NCBI RefSeq assembly: GCF_023856365.1
Contig: NC_064551.1
Span: 374,501 to 438,500 of the forward strand
Length of the DNA: 64,000 bases
Direction of reading: 5' to 3'
Origin: Brienomyrus brachyistius
Lineage: Eukaryota > Chordata > Actinopteri > Osteoglossiformes > Mormyridae
This document shows positions 24,201 through 35,690 of the stretch, piece after piece. The notes beneath the pieces were generated by a model. The model saw only the letters and a program-made list of their open reading frames with translations. It did no database searches and was not told where the DNA came from. The position numbers and the translations under genes were made by a program. Every line of letters begins with the position of its first letter. Positions within the stretch are counted from its first letter, which is position 1.

Positions 24201-27200
24201 GGGCACGGTGTGGGGGGCACGGTGCGGGGGGGCACGGTGCGGGGGGCACGGTGCGGGGGGGGACGTGGTGCGGGAGGCGCGGTGCAGGGGGCACGGTGCG
24301 GGGGGCACGGTGCGGGGGGCACGGTGTGGGGGGGACGTGGTGCGGGAGGCGCGGTGCGGGGGGCACGGTGCGGGGGGCACGGTGTGGGGGGCACGGTGTG
24401 GGGGGGACGTGGTGCGGGAGGCGCGGTGCGGGGGGCACGGTGTGGGGGGGACGTGGTGCGGGAGGCGCGGTGCGGGGGGCACGGTGCGGGGGGCACGGTG
24501 TGGGGGGCACGGTGTGGGGGGGACGTGGTGCGGGGGGCACGGTGCGGGGGGCACGGTGTGGGGGGCACGGTGTGGGGGGGACGTGGTGCGGGAGGCGCGG
24601 TGCAGGGGGCACGGTGTGGGGGGGACGTGGTGCGGGAGGCGCGGTGCAGGGGGCACGGTGTGGGGGGGACGTGGTGCGGGAGGCGCGGTGCGGGGGGCAC
24701 GGTGCGGGGGGCACGGTGTGGGGGGGGACGTGGTGCGGGAGGCGCGGTGCGGGGGGCACGGTGCGGGGGGCACGGTGTGGGGGGGACGTGGTGCGGGAGG
24801 CGCGGTGCGGGGGGCACGGTGCAGGGGGCACGGTGCGGGAGGCGCGGTGCGGGGGGCACGGTGCAGGGGGCACGGTGCGGGAGGCGCGGTGCGGGGGGCA
24901 CGGTGCGGGGGGCACGGTGCGGGGGGGACGTGGTGCGGGAGGCGCGGTGCGGGGGGCACGGTGTGGGGGGGACGTGGTGCGGGAGGCGCGGTGCGGGGGG
25001 GACGTGGTGCGGGAGGCGCGGTGTGGGGGGGACGTGGTGCGGGAGGCGCGGTGTGGGGGGGACGTGGTGCGGGAGGCGCGGTGCGGGGGGGACGTGGTGC
25101 GGGAGGCGCGGTGCGGGGGGCACGGTGTGGGGGGGACGTGGTGCGGGAGGCGCGGTGTGGGGGGGACGTGGTGCGGGAGGCGCGGTGCGGGGGGCACGGT
25201 GCGGGGGGGACGTGGTGCGGGAGGCGCGGTGCGGGGGGCACGGTGTGGGGGGCACGGTGTGGGGGGCACGGTGTGGGGGGCACGGTGTGGGGGGGACGTG
25301 GTGCGGGAGGCGCGGTGCGGGGGGCACGGTGCGGGGGGCACGGTGTGGGGGGGGACGTGGTGCGGGAGGCGCGGTGCGGGGGGCACGGTGCAGGGGGCAC
25401 GGTGCGGGAGGCGCGGTGCGGGGGGCACGGTGCAGGGGGCACGGTGCGGGGGGGACGTGGTGCGGGAGGCGCGGTGCGGGGGGCACGGTGCAGGGGGCAC
25501 GGTGCGGGAGGCGCGGTGCGGGGGGCACGGTGCGGGGGGCACGGTGCGGGGGGGACGTGGTGCGGGAGGCGCGGTGCGGGGGGCACGGTGTGGGGGGGAC
25601 GTGGTGCGGGAGGCGCGGTGTGGGGGGGACGTGGTGCGGGAGGCGCGGTGCGGGGGGGACGTGGTGCGGGGGGCACGGTGCGGGGGGCACGGTGTGGGGG
25701 GGACGTGGTGCGGGAGGCGCGGTGCGGGGGGCACGGTGCAGGGGGCACGGTGCGGGAGGCGCGGTGCGGGGGGCACGGTGCGGGGGGCACGGTGCGGGGG
25801 GGACGTGGTGCGGGAGGCGCGGTGCGGGGGGCACGGTGTGGGGGGGACGTGGTGCGGGAGGCGCGGTGTGGGGGGGACGTGGTGCGGGAGGCGCGGTGTG
25901 GGGGGGACGTGGTGCGGGAGGCGCGGTGTGGGGGGGACGTGGTGCGGGAGGCGCGGTGCGGGGGGCACGGTGTGGGGGGGACGTGGTGCGGGAGGCGCGG
26001 TGTGGGGGGGACGTGGTGCGGGAGGCGCGGTGCGGGGGGCACGGTGCGGGGGGCACGGTGTGGGGGGGACGTGGTGCGGGAGGCGCGGTGCGGGGGGCAC
26101 GGTGCGGGGGGCACGGTGCGGGGGGCACGGTGCGGGGGGGGACGTGGTGCGGGAGGCGCGGTGCGGGGGGCACGGTGCGGGGGGCACGGTGTGGGGGGGA
26201 CGTGGTGCGGGAGGCGCGGTGTGGGGGGCACGGTGTGGGGGGCACGGTGTGGGGGGCACGGTGTGGGGGGGACGTGGTGCGGGAGGCGCGGTGCGGGGGG
26301 CACGGTGTGGGGGGGACGTGGTGCGGGGGGCACGGTGCGGGGGGCACGGTGTGGGGGGGACGTGGTGCGGGAGGCGCGGTGCGGGGGCACGGTGCGGGGG
26401 GCACGGTGCGGGGGGCACGGTGTGGGGGGGACGTGGTGCGGGAGGCGCGGTGCGGGGGGCACGGTGCGGGGGGCACGGTGTGGGGGGGACGTGGTGCGGG
26501 AGGCGCGGTGCGGGGGGCACGGTGCGGGGGGCACGGTGCGGGGGGCACGGTGTGGGGGGGACGTGGTGCGGGAGGCGCGGTGCGGGGGGCACGGTGCGGG
26601 GGGCACGGTGTGGGGGGCACGGTGTGGGGGGGGACGTGGTGCGGGAGGCGCGGTGCAGGGGGCACGGTGTGGGGGGGACGTGGTGCGGGAGGCGCGGTGC
26701 AGGGGGCACGGTGTGGGGGGGACGTGGTGCGGGAGGCGCGGTGCGGGGGGCACGGTGCGGGGGGCACGGTGTGGGGGGGACGTGGTGCGGGAGGCGCGGT
26801 GCGGGGGGCACGGTGCGGGGGGCACGGTGTGGGGGGGGACGTGGTGCGGGAGGCGCGGTGCGGGGGGCACGGTGCAGGGGGCACGGTGCGGGAGGCGCGG
26901 TGCGGGGGGCACGGTGCGGGGGGCACGGTGCGGGGGGGACGTGGTGCGGGAGGCGCGGTGCGGGGGGCACGGTGCAGGGGGCACGGTGCGGGAGGCGCGG
27001 TGCGGGGGGCACGGTGCAGGGGGCACGGTGCGGGAGGCGCGGTGCGGGGGGCACGGTGCGGGGGGCACGGTGCGGGGGGGACGTGGTGCGGGAGGCGCGG
27101 TGCGGGGGGCACGGTGTGGGGGGGACGTGGTGCGGGAGGCGCGGTGCGGGGGGGACGTGGTGCGGGAGGCGCGGTGCGGGGGGCACGGTGTGGGGGGGAC

Positions 27201-27300
27201 GTGGTGCGGGAGGCGCGGTGCGGGGGGGACGTGGTGCGGGGGGCACGGTGTGGGGGGGACGTGGTGCAGGGGGGCACGGTGTGGGGGGGACGTGGTGCAG
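21244..27300. repeat. 6-kb G-rich, CpG-rich minisatellite
   Basis: The array is a mosaic of 14-16 bp sub-units on the plus strand: CACGGTGCGGGGGG, CACGGTGTGGGGGG, GACGTGGTGCGGGAGG and CGCGGTGCGGGGGG. A recurrent composite of about 44 bp is built from the last two plus a CACGGTG unit. The left kilobase (21.24-22.25 kb) is more irregular; from about 22.3 kb the units are nearly identical. Each unit has a run of 5-8 G, so the plus strand should form G-quadruplexes, and nearly every unit has one or more CpG. Open frames of about 1,700-2,040 codons on both strands are by-products of a stop-free unit. Confidence 0.98.
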
Positions 27301-27519
27301 GCAGGAAAAGGGTGACGATGCGCTTACAGCTCTGAGACAAAGGGGTTCATTAAGGAAACAGAAGACACTAAGAAAAAACTAAAATGGCTACGAACAGGCA
27401 ATATTAAAATTATCATTTTATTTTATATAGAAGGTGCCTTTGCTGTCAAAAGCTGTCACGGGTATGACTGGCATAAGTACAGCTAAGTAAACTATAAAGT
27501 CTACATAATTCAAAATGAC

Positions 27520-27584
<65 letters not shown>
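27520..27584. repeat. (AT)n microsatellite
   Basis: About 32 uninterrupted TA units between the G-rich array and the SINE-derived array. Confidence 0.97.
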
Positions 27585-27585
<1 letters not shown>

Positions 27586-27704
27586 CAAAATCGAACTTTC
27601 GCCATAGTTATGGACATTCCTGCTTTTCAAGGACATGGTGAGATCAAAATTAATTTAATGTTAGTCTCTAAAATTACCACAAAGACATACACTCTAAATA
27701 TACG

Positions 27705-28680
27705 TCCATCCACACATTTTCCAAACTGCTTATCCTTCTGGGTCACGGGGGGTCCGGAGCCTATCCTGGGAGCTACGGGAACGAGGCAGGGAACAACCCA
27801 GGATGGGGGGCCAGCCCATCACAGGGCACAAGGCAGGGAACAACCCAGGATGGGGCACCAACCCATCACAGGGCACAATGCAGGGAATAACCCAGGATGG
27901 GGGGCCAGCCCATTGCAGGACACAAGGCAGGGAATTACCCAGGATGGGGGGCCAGCCCATCGCAGGACACAAGGCAGGGAACAACCCAGGATGGGGGGCC
28001 AGCCCATCGCAGGACACAAGGCAGGGAACAACCCAGGATGGGGGGCCAGCCCATTGCAGGGCACAAGGAGGGAACAACCCAGGATGGGGCACCAACCCAT
28101 CACAGGGCACAAGGCAGGGAATAACCCAGGATGGGGGGCCAGCCCATTGCAGGGCACAAGGCAGGGAATAACCCAGGATGGGGGGCCAGCCCATCGCAGG
28201 GCACAAGGCAGGGAACAACCCAGGATGGGGCACCAACCCATCACAGGGCACAAGGCTGGGAATAACCCAGGATGGGGGGCCAGCCCATCGCAGGGCACAA
28301 TGCAGGGAACAACCCAGGATGGGGCACCAACCCATCACAGGGCACAATGCAGGGAATAACCCAGGATGGGGGGCCAGCCCATCGCAGGGCACAATGCAGG
28401 GAACAACCCAGGATGGGGCACCAACCCATCACAGGGCACAATGCAGGGAATAACCCAGGATGGGGGGCCAGCCCATCGCAGGGCACAAGGCAGGGAACAA
28501 CCCAGGATGGGGGGCCAGCCCATCGCAGGACACAAGGCAGGGAACAACCCAGGATGGGGGGCCAGCCCATTGCAGGGCACAAGGCAGGGAACAACCCAGG
28601 ATGGGGGGCCAGCCCATCACAGGGCACAAGGCAGGGAACAACCCAGGATTGGGGGCCAGCCCATTGCAGGGCACCCTCAC
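27705..28680 (-). repeat. 47-bp minisatellite amplified from a SINE tail, about 19 copies
   Basis: It starts with the inverted tail of the same SINE seen at 33481-33835 and 55384-55757 (CCATCCACACATTTTCCAAA, then CTTATCC...GGGTC, GGTCCGGAGCCTATCC). It then repeats a 47-bp piece of that SINE, CCCAGGATGGGGGGCCAGCC followed by CATCGCAGGGCACAAGGCAGGGAACAA. Units alternate between GGGGGGCCAGCCC and GGGGCACCAACCC forms. A single SINE has one copy of this segment, so the array arose inside one insertion. Confidence 0.95.
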
Positions 28681-30560
28681 ACCAGTCCGAAATATACACA
28701 TATTCAGAAACGTTTTCCTCTGAAAGTGTGAATCATATGAGTATCAGAATCGTCTGAGCTGACTATTCTTCACCCAGACTTCACCATCCCTGTGTTCTTC
28801 CTCCACCATCTGACTACAAATGCAGTAAGGTGAGTATACAGCAGAGACATTTAGCCAGACTCATATAAATACACATATTGTCACTGACAGCCAATCATAT
28901 CAATAGGCACATTATCACTGAACCAATCATGAGTACACGATATTTGCAGCCCCCAGAATGATGTCCGAATGTTTAACTGGTGGTTCACGATTTATTTAAA
29001 TTTAATTTAAAAACCGAAAACGAGGTAAGACCTTTTACATAAACTTAAACCGCAAAGGAAAACCACGTCCTCTTAGCTTAGCTTGCACTTTACATGAGGG
29101 CGATATTGCGATAACCGAAAAACCGAAAGTCCCTCACAAAAAGGGGTCCCACTACCCACATGGGAAACAAGAATTACACAACCCTTAATGATTGCATATA
29201 AAATACACACAGCACACAAATGTATATAAAATATACACAATGCACAAATATCTACATGATCTGCAAATATCAGTTTGCTTCATTTTAAACCTTGGGTTTA
29301 AACCTATTTACGGTATTCATAGGTGGAGACGCAACAAAACTAATAGAAAAAATGGGAATAGAGCTACAAGACTACCGTTTGCTAGTGCAGTATATATACT
29401 GTTTAGTAGAAAACAAGTTTAACTGATCAGCGTTAAATTTTCTCATTTCTACTTTAATAGCCTAATTTAACACTGATGTGTCCGTTTGCGCCTGGAAAAC
29501 TAATTCTGTCCACCTGCAGCACACTTGCGGGATAACGTTTCATACCAGCCTTCTGTTCACAGGGTACTGACAATTATCCCAGCAGACAGCACCAACAACA
29601 GGTCACATTAAGCACATAAAGATAGCATTTCAATATGTAATCGAATGTCTGTATACGGACAGACTGATACCCAGGGCTGGACTGGGATTACAACATCGAC
29701 CCTGGACTTCGGGACCCCATCGTTTTTACTGAACGGTAATTTTTTATTTTTATTTTTTTGGGGGGGGGGGGGGGGTGTGTTTTGGGGTCCCCCACATGCC
29801 CCTTACATCGGAATACCTGGGTTAATTTATAGTGCAGAAGATGCACAACATTTTCTACAACTATATTAATTAAAATACTAGAGTTAAGTAACAACAACAA
29901 TACTAGCAACACCAATAACTAAAATAATAGTAACAAGAACAAACCCTACCTCATTCTCCCATAGAATCCAGTGCTTATTTCTATTATATTCATGCCCTTC
30001 GCAGTTTAATGTTCCACACAAAGATAAGAGCGCTGCTTACTCTCCCTCCAGGAACAAATGGCACGGATTTGTTTCATACAAAACGCACACGTGTGTTTAT
30101 TTCAATATTTCAGGGGCGCGTTGTGAAAGTGACCTTGCTCCCCAGATAATTCTATAATAACTTCAATTTCAGATTCTTCGTGAATGTTTTTTGTCCCACT
30201 ACGCTAAGGTGTTAGCCAATTATTTACTCCATACTTTAACCTCGCATTTTCGTACTAAAGTACTAGCCTTTGAAACATTGTAAGTTTATTGCCGAAATCG
30301 ATAAAGTTTACACGGTAGCATAACCTACATCCTCACGGTTTTCCCGAGAACGATCTTCAGCCGCACAAAGATTTTTGATGGATTTATATCGGTATGCGGC
30401 TTTCACAATCATTTGTTCTTTAAAAAAATATATGTAAAACATTCTGAACCTATTCGAACCGGAGCTTGTTTCCCAAGTACTGCACCATTAGTTGCTTTTC
30501 AGCCCAGCTCATTTCAAACCGAGAGACATTTCATTCCCTTTTAATGATCATCCTTAGGTT
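28681..30560. other. intergenic, no gene recognised
   Basis: AT-rich DNA. A G run of about 15 bases lies near 29760. The stretch CAGGGCTGGACTGGG at about 29671 looks like the end of a common fish MITE, but I cannot find its partner. No coding exon was identified. Confidence 0.4.
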
Positions 30561-30589
30561 TTTTTATTAGGACACTCAGTAATAAACCG

Positions 30590-30730
30590 CAGTTACTTGT
30601 TCATTAATCCCAGAGGCATCCTTCGGTGCGAGCGGCCGCCTCTGCACTGGCAAACGGTGGACAGTCCTCGCCGACGCATCTGCCGCGAATTTCTTCGGCG
30701 TGTGACGCTTCTGTGCGTAACACCCGCTGC
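30590..30730. other. small CpG-dense patch
   Basis: This 140-bp stretch has clearly more CpG than the AT-rich DNA around it (GAGCGGCCGCC, CTCGCCGACGC, GCCGCGAATTTCTTCGGCG). It could be a non-coding first exon or promoter for syndig1l, which would then lie beyond the G-rich array, or an unrelated element. A TATAAA follows at about 30750 on the plus strand. No protein similarity is apparent. Confidence 0.2.
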
Positions 30731-31198
30731 TTCTGAGCGACAGAATATAAAGTGTGGCACAAATGCATAATTTCTCGAAATGGCTCTTCCTCTGACCGGT
30801 GTCTATGTACCGGATTGGTGATCGATGTATTGGTGAGCAAGAATATCCGCTTTCATCTCTCACACACAGATGATCGTGTCTGTTAGATATCACTGGTCAA
30901 CAAATTTTTACTTAATATTTGTTTCACAAATCAACATAGGTGAATCTTACAGTATTGTTTGTCCCGAATTCAAATATATAATCAGAATGTACGTACGCAG
31001 GGATTTTGAAAATGTTTAAAATCTACCTAAAACATACAGCCACTTACTGTAATGCTTTTTAATAAAATTGTAAAGGTTTCTGGTATCCTTAACCTATGTT
31101 TTTACAGATAATAGCCTGTTGGTTTTAATAACAAAAGAAAAAAAAATCAGACATTCATATATGATGGTTACAGGTTTCTTTCTCAAGAGGCTGTTTCA

Positions 31199-31295
31199 GG
31201 TACATGTGTGTCTGTGTGTATGTGAGTACATGTGTGTCTGTTGGTTGTGTGTGTGTATATCTGTATGTTGTGTTTGTGAATATCTGTGTTTGTAT
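31199..31295. repeat. imperfect (TG)n tract
   Basis: TGTGTGTCTGTGTGTATGTG-type low-complexity sequence. A 63-codon Cys/Val-rich frame across it is an artefact. Confidence 0.85.
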
Positions 31296-31399
31296 GTTTA
31301 CAGGTTTTAAATATGAAAATGAATTTAAATTCATGTCTCCTTTTTTCTGTTTGTGTGTGTACATGCATTTCAACATTTGATACATTTTGAGCCTCAACT

Positions 31400-32530
31400 A
31401 GCAAACTGAAATTACAGAATGGTATGTAGGTAGCTATAAACTTTCAGCTATGAAGCTGAAAACTGCAACAGAGAGCTGATGTTACTGCCTTTGGAAATCG
31501 ACTCAATATTCACCATTCTTTGTAATTTCATGTAATTTTTGTAAAAAAATAAAATAATGTGGACAATTGGACCATGTGCAAAGTGCCTAGGCTGGTTTGA
31601 GTCCGATTGGGTTTGTACATACATACAGGGTAAATCGACTCCAAATCTGGGCGTCTTAATCCAACTTCAAGAAATCCAATTTAGTATGATTTCAGTTGGA
31701 CTGACTTGTTTGCATGTAGATTAAAAGTCCAGTTTTAATTATTACTACTTCTGGTATTATAGTACGCCTATGAGTCACAGCAATGTCACAGGAGTCTTTT
31801 TCTTTATCCTACTACTATACCCCTTGGTGCCTTGTTAATTTCCTGAGCGGAATAACCATTTATAACCATTGCAATCTTTTCCATCTGGCCTAATCATGCT
31901 GGCTGCACAGTGAACCAGCAGAGGGATCTGAAACGAGTAGGTCTTCGAGCCGAACGTTGGAGGAGAGAGAACATCCATCCCGGCACCCTGATGTCATTCT
32001 GTACTGCAGCTGGATTCTTAAAATGTCGAACCTAAGCCCTGTCTGCCAGCAGTATTTTGTTATTGTTCTCCCACATATACGCACTTTTAATATTTGTGTG
32101 GTTTGGCTTTAGAGCAAACGACAATCAAACAGCTGAGCAATGCAGCGAGTGCCACGTCACAGCTGTGTGTTTGTGAGTGCTGGCCGCAGCGGCTGCTGTG
32201 CATATCAGGATGGGAGATGGATGGTGAACGTTCATCTAAGCTGCTCCTCATTATAACAGCTTGAGCCCTTCAGAATCCAGACTGAGAGCCTTGACATGTG
32301 TTTTCGTCTTTTCATCCCAAGGTAAAGAGGGATGAACCCTCTGCCCCAATAACACTACAGCTTACAGACTCAGAATCAACTCTTTGTGTCTATTCAGGGC
32401 ACGTTAAGCAGGGCTCCTTGTGCATTTTATGTGAGGTATGTCACAAATATGTACTGCCTTGCTATTCTTAGCATCATTTTAGTAAATATTGTGCCAGGCC
32501 AGAAGGTTCACTCACTGTTTGGCTGAGCAT
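31400..32530. other. intergenic; part looks like possible regulatory DNA
   Basis: No coding exon was recognised. The stretch 32100-32230 is less AT-rich and has several E-box-like CAGCTG sites (CAAACAGCTGAG, CACAGCTGTG) and ATATCAGGAT. That texture is compatible with a conserved non-coding element but is not proof. Confidence 0.3.
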
Positions 32531-32840
32531 TAGAATGCCTAAGATGTGCAATTTAAATGATTTTGAATGCGATATGATTTTTGATGCCAGATATGATGGT
32601 TCCAGCATTTCAGAAACAGTGACCCTGTTTCTGGGATTTCCACCCACTACAGAGAATGTTCAAACAAACAAACAAGAAAAACATCAAATCAGAGGCAGGT
32701 CTATGGCAGAACCCTCCATTTTAATGGCGGAAGTCAGAGAAGAATGGGCTGACTCATTAAAGCTAAGAGACAGCCAGAAGTGTAGATATAACAGCTCATT
32801 ACAGAGGTGGTGTGCAGAAAGGTCTATCTGAATAAAGAAC
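32530..32840 (+). mobile_element. Tc1-like transposase fossil (N-terminal part)
   Basis: A plus-strand frame begins MPKMCNLNDFECDMIFDAR and continues SISETVTLFLGF, a good match to the start of Tc1-like fish transposases (M-K-C-LSDFECGM-V-GAR...SISETADLLGFSRTT). Further on, in another frame, DITAHYRGGVQKGLSE matches the ITTHYN-G-QKSISE segment. So it is frameshifted and internally decayed, with no visible catalytic part or terminal repeats. Confidence 0.75.
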
Positions 32841-32948
32841 ACAGAATAAAGAAGCAGTTCTGGAGACACCTAGTACCCGGTACTAGAGAAGTAAATCTAA
32901 TGAAGTGGCCACTGAATTTATATCATTTTAATTATTTGAATTAAGTAC

Positions 32949-33474
32949 TGAAGGGGGGCTAGGCCGCGTGCTAACCTTTGTCACACAGAGAATGGGGAAC
33001 TAACTGGAACATAGGCAGGACAAGGAAGGGGGGGCTCCGGCCCTCCTCGAAGTGCAAGTAAATTTAGAAAAGCAGAAGGTACATTGACAGGGTCGCGGTG
33101 ACATTAAGCTTACGCTTGACATGCGGGGACATAACAAGGGAGGGGGTCGCTGACGCTGCTTAATTGCAACATAATAAGATAAGATAAAAGGGAACGGGTG
33201 TGAGGACTAACACTAGCAGTTTCAAAATAATAGTTGCATGTTACGCTAACTGGAGAGGCAACAACAAGAACGGCAGACGCCCTGTTTGGGTTATAAAAAC
33301 CAGACCCTGACAAGAGATAGTGAGCTACCTTTGGTATGTACTGTTTTGTGCATCTAAGTGTGGCTCCCTGATTGCAATCTGTGTCGTAATTAAAGAGAGC
33401 TGACTTGCAACCATCCTTCGCCTCAGACTGCATCCTTCCCTCATCAACGGACTCGGTGGAGTCGAACTCCAACA
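32949..33474 (+). mobile_element. solo LTR of a retrotransposon or endogenous retrovirus
   Basis: The 526-bp segment starts TGAAGGGGGG and ends CTCCAACA, the TG...CA ends typical of LTRs, and is flanked by GTAC at 32945-32948 and 33475-33478 (possible 4-bp target duplication). It holds a TATA-like GGTTATAAAAACC at about 33287 and an AATTAAAG polyadenylation-like signal at about 33390. No internal coding region or second LTR is adjacent, so it is probably a recombined solo copy. Confidence 0.7.
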
Positions 33475-33480
33475 GTACCG

Positions 33481-33835
33481 AGGCGGCATGGTGGTGCAGT
33501 GGTTAGCACTGTTGCCTCACACCTCTGCGGCCCGTGTTCGAGTCTCCGCCTGGGTCACACGTGTGTGGAGTTTGCATGTTCTCCTCATGTCGTCGTAGGG
33601 TTTCCTCCGGGTACTCCGGTTTCTCCCCACAGTCCAAAAACATGCTGAGGCTAATTGGAGTTGCTAAATTGTCCATAGGTGTGCATGTGTGAGTGAATGG
33701 TGTGTGAATGTGCCCTGCGATGGGCTGGCCCCCCATCCTGGGTTGTTCCCTGCCTCGTGCCCATTGCTTCTGGGATAGGCTCCGGACCCCCCACGACCCA
33801 GTAGGATAAGCGGTTTGGAAAATGGATGGATGGAT
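33481..33835 (+). mobile_element. tRNA-derived SINE, full-length copy
   Basis: The head GGCGGCATGGTGGTGCAGTG with GTTAGCACTG and the later GTGTTCGAGTCTCC fit RNA polymerase III A and B boxes. The body has GTTTGCATGTTCTCC, TTTCCTCCGGGTACTCCGG and GGCTCCGGACCCCCCACGAC. The tail is GGATAAGCGGTTTGGAAAAT followed by GGATGGATGGATAATG. A near-identical copy lies at 55384-55757. It sits only 2 bp beyond the target duplication of the solo LTR. Confidence 0.88.
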
Positions 33836-34180
33836 AATGAAATCATGTTTCCCTTTATAATTATTATCAAAAGCAAGCTGGTAAACTCAGAACTGAAATT
33901 GCAAGTAGATTCTGTGACATTATAAGCAAAGCCTAAAAAATATACAAAAAAAATCAGACAATATAAATAATGATTATCAGTAAATTTGAATGTGAGCATA
34001 TTAGAAAAGTTCATAGTCTGCATAACCAGCATATATGAAAAACATGTTTTATCACTGTGGCAGATAGCAATGTTATTTTTTTGGACTGAAGGATACTAGA
34101 AATTTCAGGTCACGTGCTCGGTATTCTAAGTCCCAAAATATTTAGAAGGTCCCATTGATGTCCTTCTTTATTCGGAAAGC
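33836..34180. other. intergenic, nothing recognised
   Basis: AT-rich unique-looking sequence between a SINE and a minisatellite. Confidence 0.5.
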
Positions 34181-34189
34181 CAGATTCAG

Positions 34190-34860
34190 TAACTGAGGAT
34201 TGGTTTTGAGTTCTTTCCGGCTCCACCGCAGCAGGCGCTGAGTGTTTCATCACAGCCAGTGTTGAGCGTTACACTGTAGCTGGTACTGAGCGTCACACCG
34301 GTGAGAGTTACACTGTAGCAGGCATTGAGCGTCACACCGGTGAGAGTTACACTGTAGCAGGCACTAAGCGTCACTCCGCTGAGAGTTACACTGTAGCTGG
34401 CACTGAGCGTCACACCGCTGAGAGTTACACTGTAGCTGGCACTGAGCGTCACACCGCTGAGAGTTACACTGTAGCAGGCACTGAGCGTCACACCGCTGAG
34501 AGTTACACTGTAGCTGGTACTGAGCGTCACACCGGTGAGAGTTACACTGTAGCAAGCGCTGAGCGTCACACCGGTGAGAGTTACACTGTAGCTGGTACTG
34601 AGCATCACACCGCTGAGAGTTACACTGTAGCTGGTACTGAGCGTCACTCCGCTGAGAGTTACACTGTAGCAGGCGCTGAGCGTCACAGTGCTGAGAGTTA
34701 CACTGTAGCAGGCGCTGAGCGTCACACCGCTGAGAGTTACACTGTAGCAGGCACTGAGCGTCACAGTGCTGAGAGTTACACTGTAGCAGGCGCTGAGCGT
34801 CACTCCACTGAGAGTTACACTGTAGCAGGCACTGAGCGTCACAGTGCTGAGAGGTGCTGA
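34190..34860. repeat. 39-bp minisatellite, about 16 copies
   Basis: The unit is GAGCGTCACACCGCTGAGAG then TTACACTGTAGCAGGCACT. Variants include ACCGGTG, ACTCCGC, AGTGCTG and GCTGGTACT. Because 39 is a multiple of three, the minus strand stays open for 254 codons with a 13-residue TLSACYSVTLSGV-like period. It lacks any gene context and I treat it as non-coding. Confidence 0.95.
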
Positions 34861-35037
34861 GTGTTTTATTAGTAGAGCAAACAAGCCGATAGCGGATGAG
34901 GGCCTGAAACTAGGTTTATGTTCCACACATAAAACACATGAGAGAAGCATAAGGATTTAATATGTTGTGAAAATTCATTGTTGTGCATGATACTATGTAC
35001 CATATAGTATTTGATGCAAAATAAGCCTTCTCAAAGC

Positions 35038-35125
35038 AGCACTAGCACGTACAGCAAAGATTACAGCACCAGCACTTACAGCAAAGATTACAGCACCAGC
35101 ACGTACAGCAAAGATTACAGCACTA
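35038..35125. repeat. 27-bp repeat, three copies
   Basis: GCACGTACAGCAAAGATTAC plus AGCACCA, repeated three times with one TTACAG variant. Confidence 0.9.
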
Positions 35126-35690
35126 CTTGAAGCATAATAAACTGTTGGATTTAACCCAGCTCTGAGTCTGGAAGAGAAACAGGAGTAACATCTCAGGGGG
35201 ATATGTTTGAGGGAATAAAAAAAAAACACAAGGTTTTGCTGTTATATCTGAGAACAGAGTAAGGAATCTTTAGCCTTAATACGTTTCCCTGGTGCTGTGG
35301 CATGCAGTGGTGTGCAGTGCTATGAGGCATGGAGACCCGGACAAACCCCAAAGGATGCTGAGATGATCCATGAGCCTCAGCATATCGAGCCGTCAGAGCT
35401 GCCCCATCTGAACCTTAACATTGTCATGTAGAGTTTTTAATCAGCCTGTAATCACCCTGTCAGGACATTAATGCTGAAGTTTACAGGAAATAAACAGGGA
35501 AAGCAGCCTGTGATGAGGCTTCATATATCGGGCAAAGCCCTAGGTCTGACAATAAAAACATAATGAAAATAGCCAGGAATGATGTTGCTAAATTAAACTC
35601 CTCAGAAGAGATTAAGAATTTAAAGGATTTTAGACAATGAATAATTATGAATATCAAAATAATACAGAGCAGCCCAGAAGGTCCAGTTCG
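35126..35690. other. intergenic, nothing recognised
   Basis: Unique-looking sequence without coding or repeat signal. Confidence 0.5.

Noticed and set aside
21213..27382. Several open frames of about 1,700-2,040 codons in the 21-27 kb array
   Set aside because: They occur in multiple frames on both strands and consist only of array units. They reflect the absence of stops in the repeat and are not protein genes.
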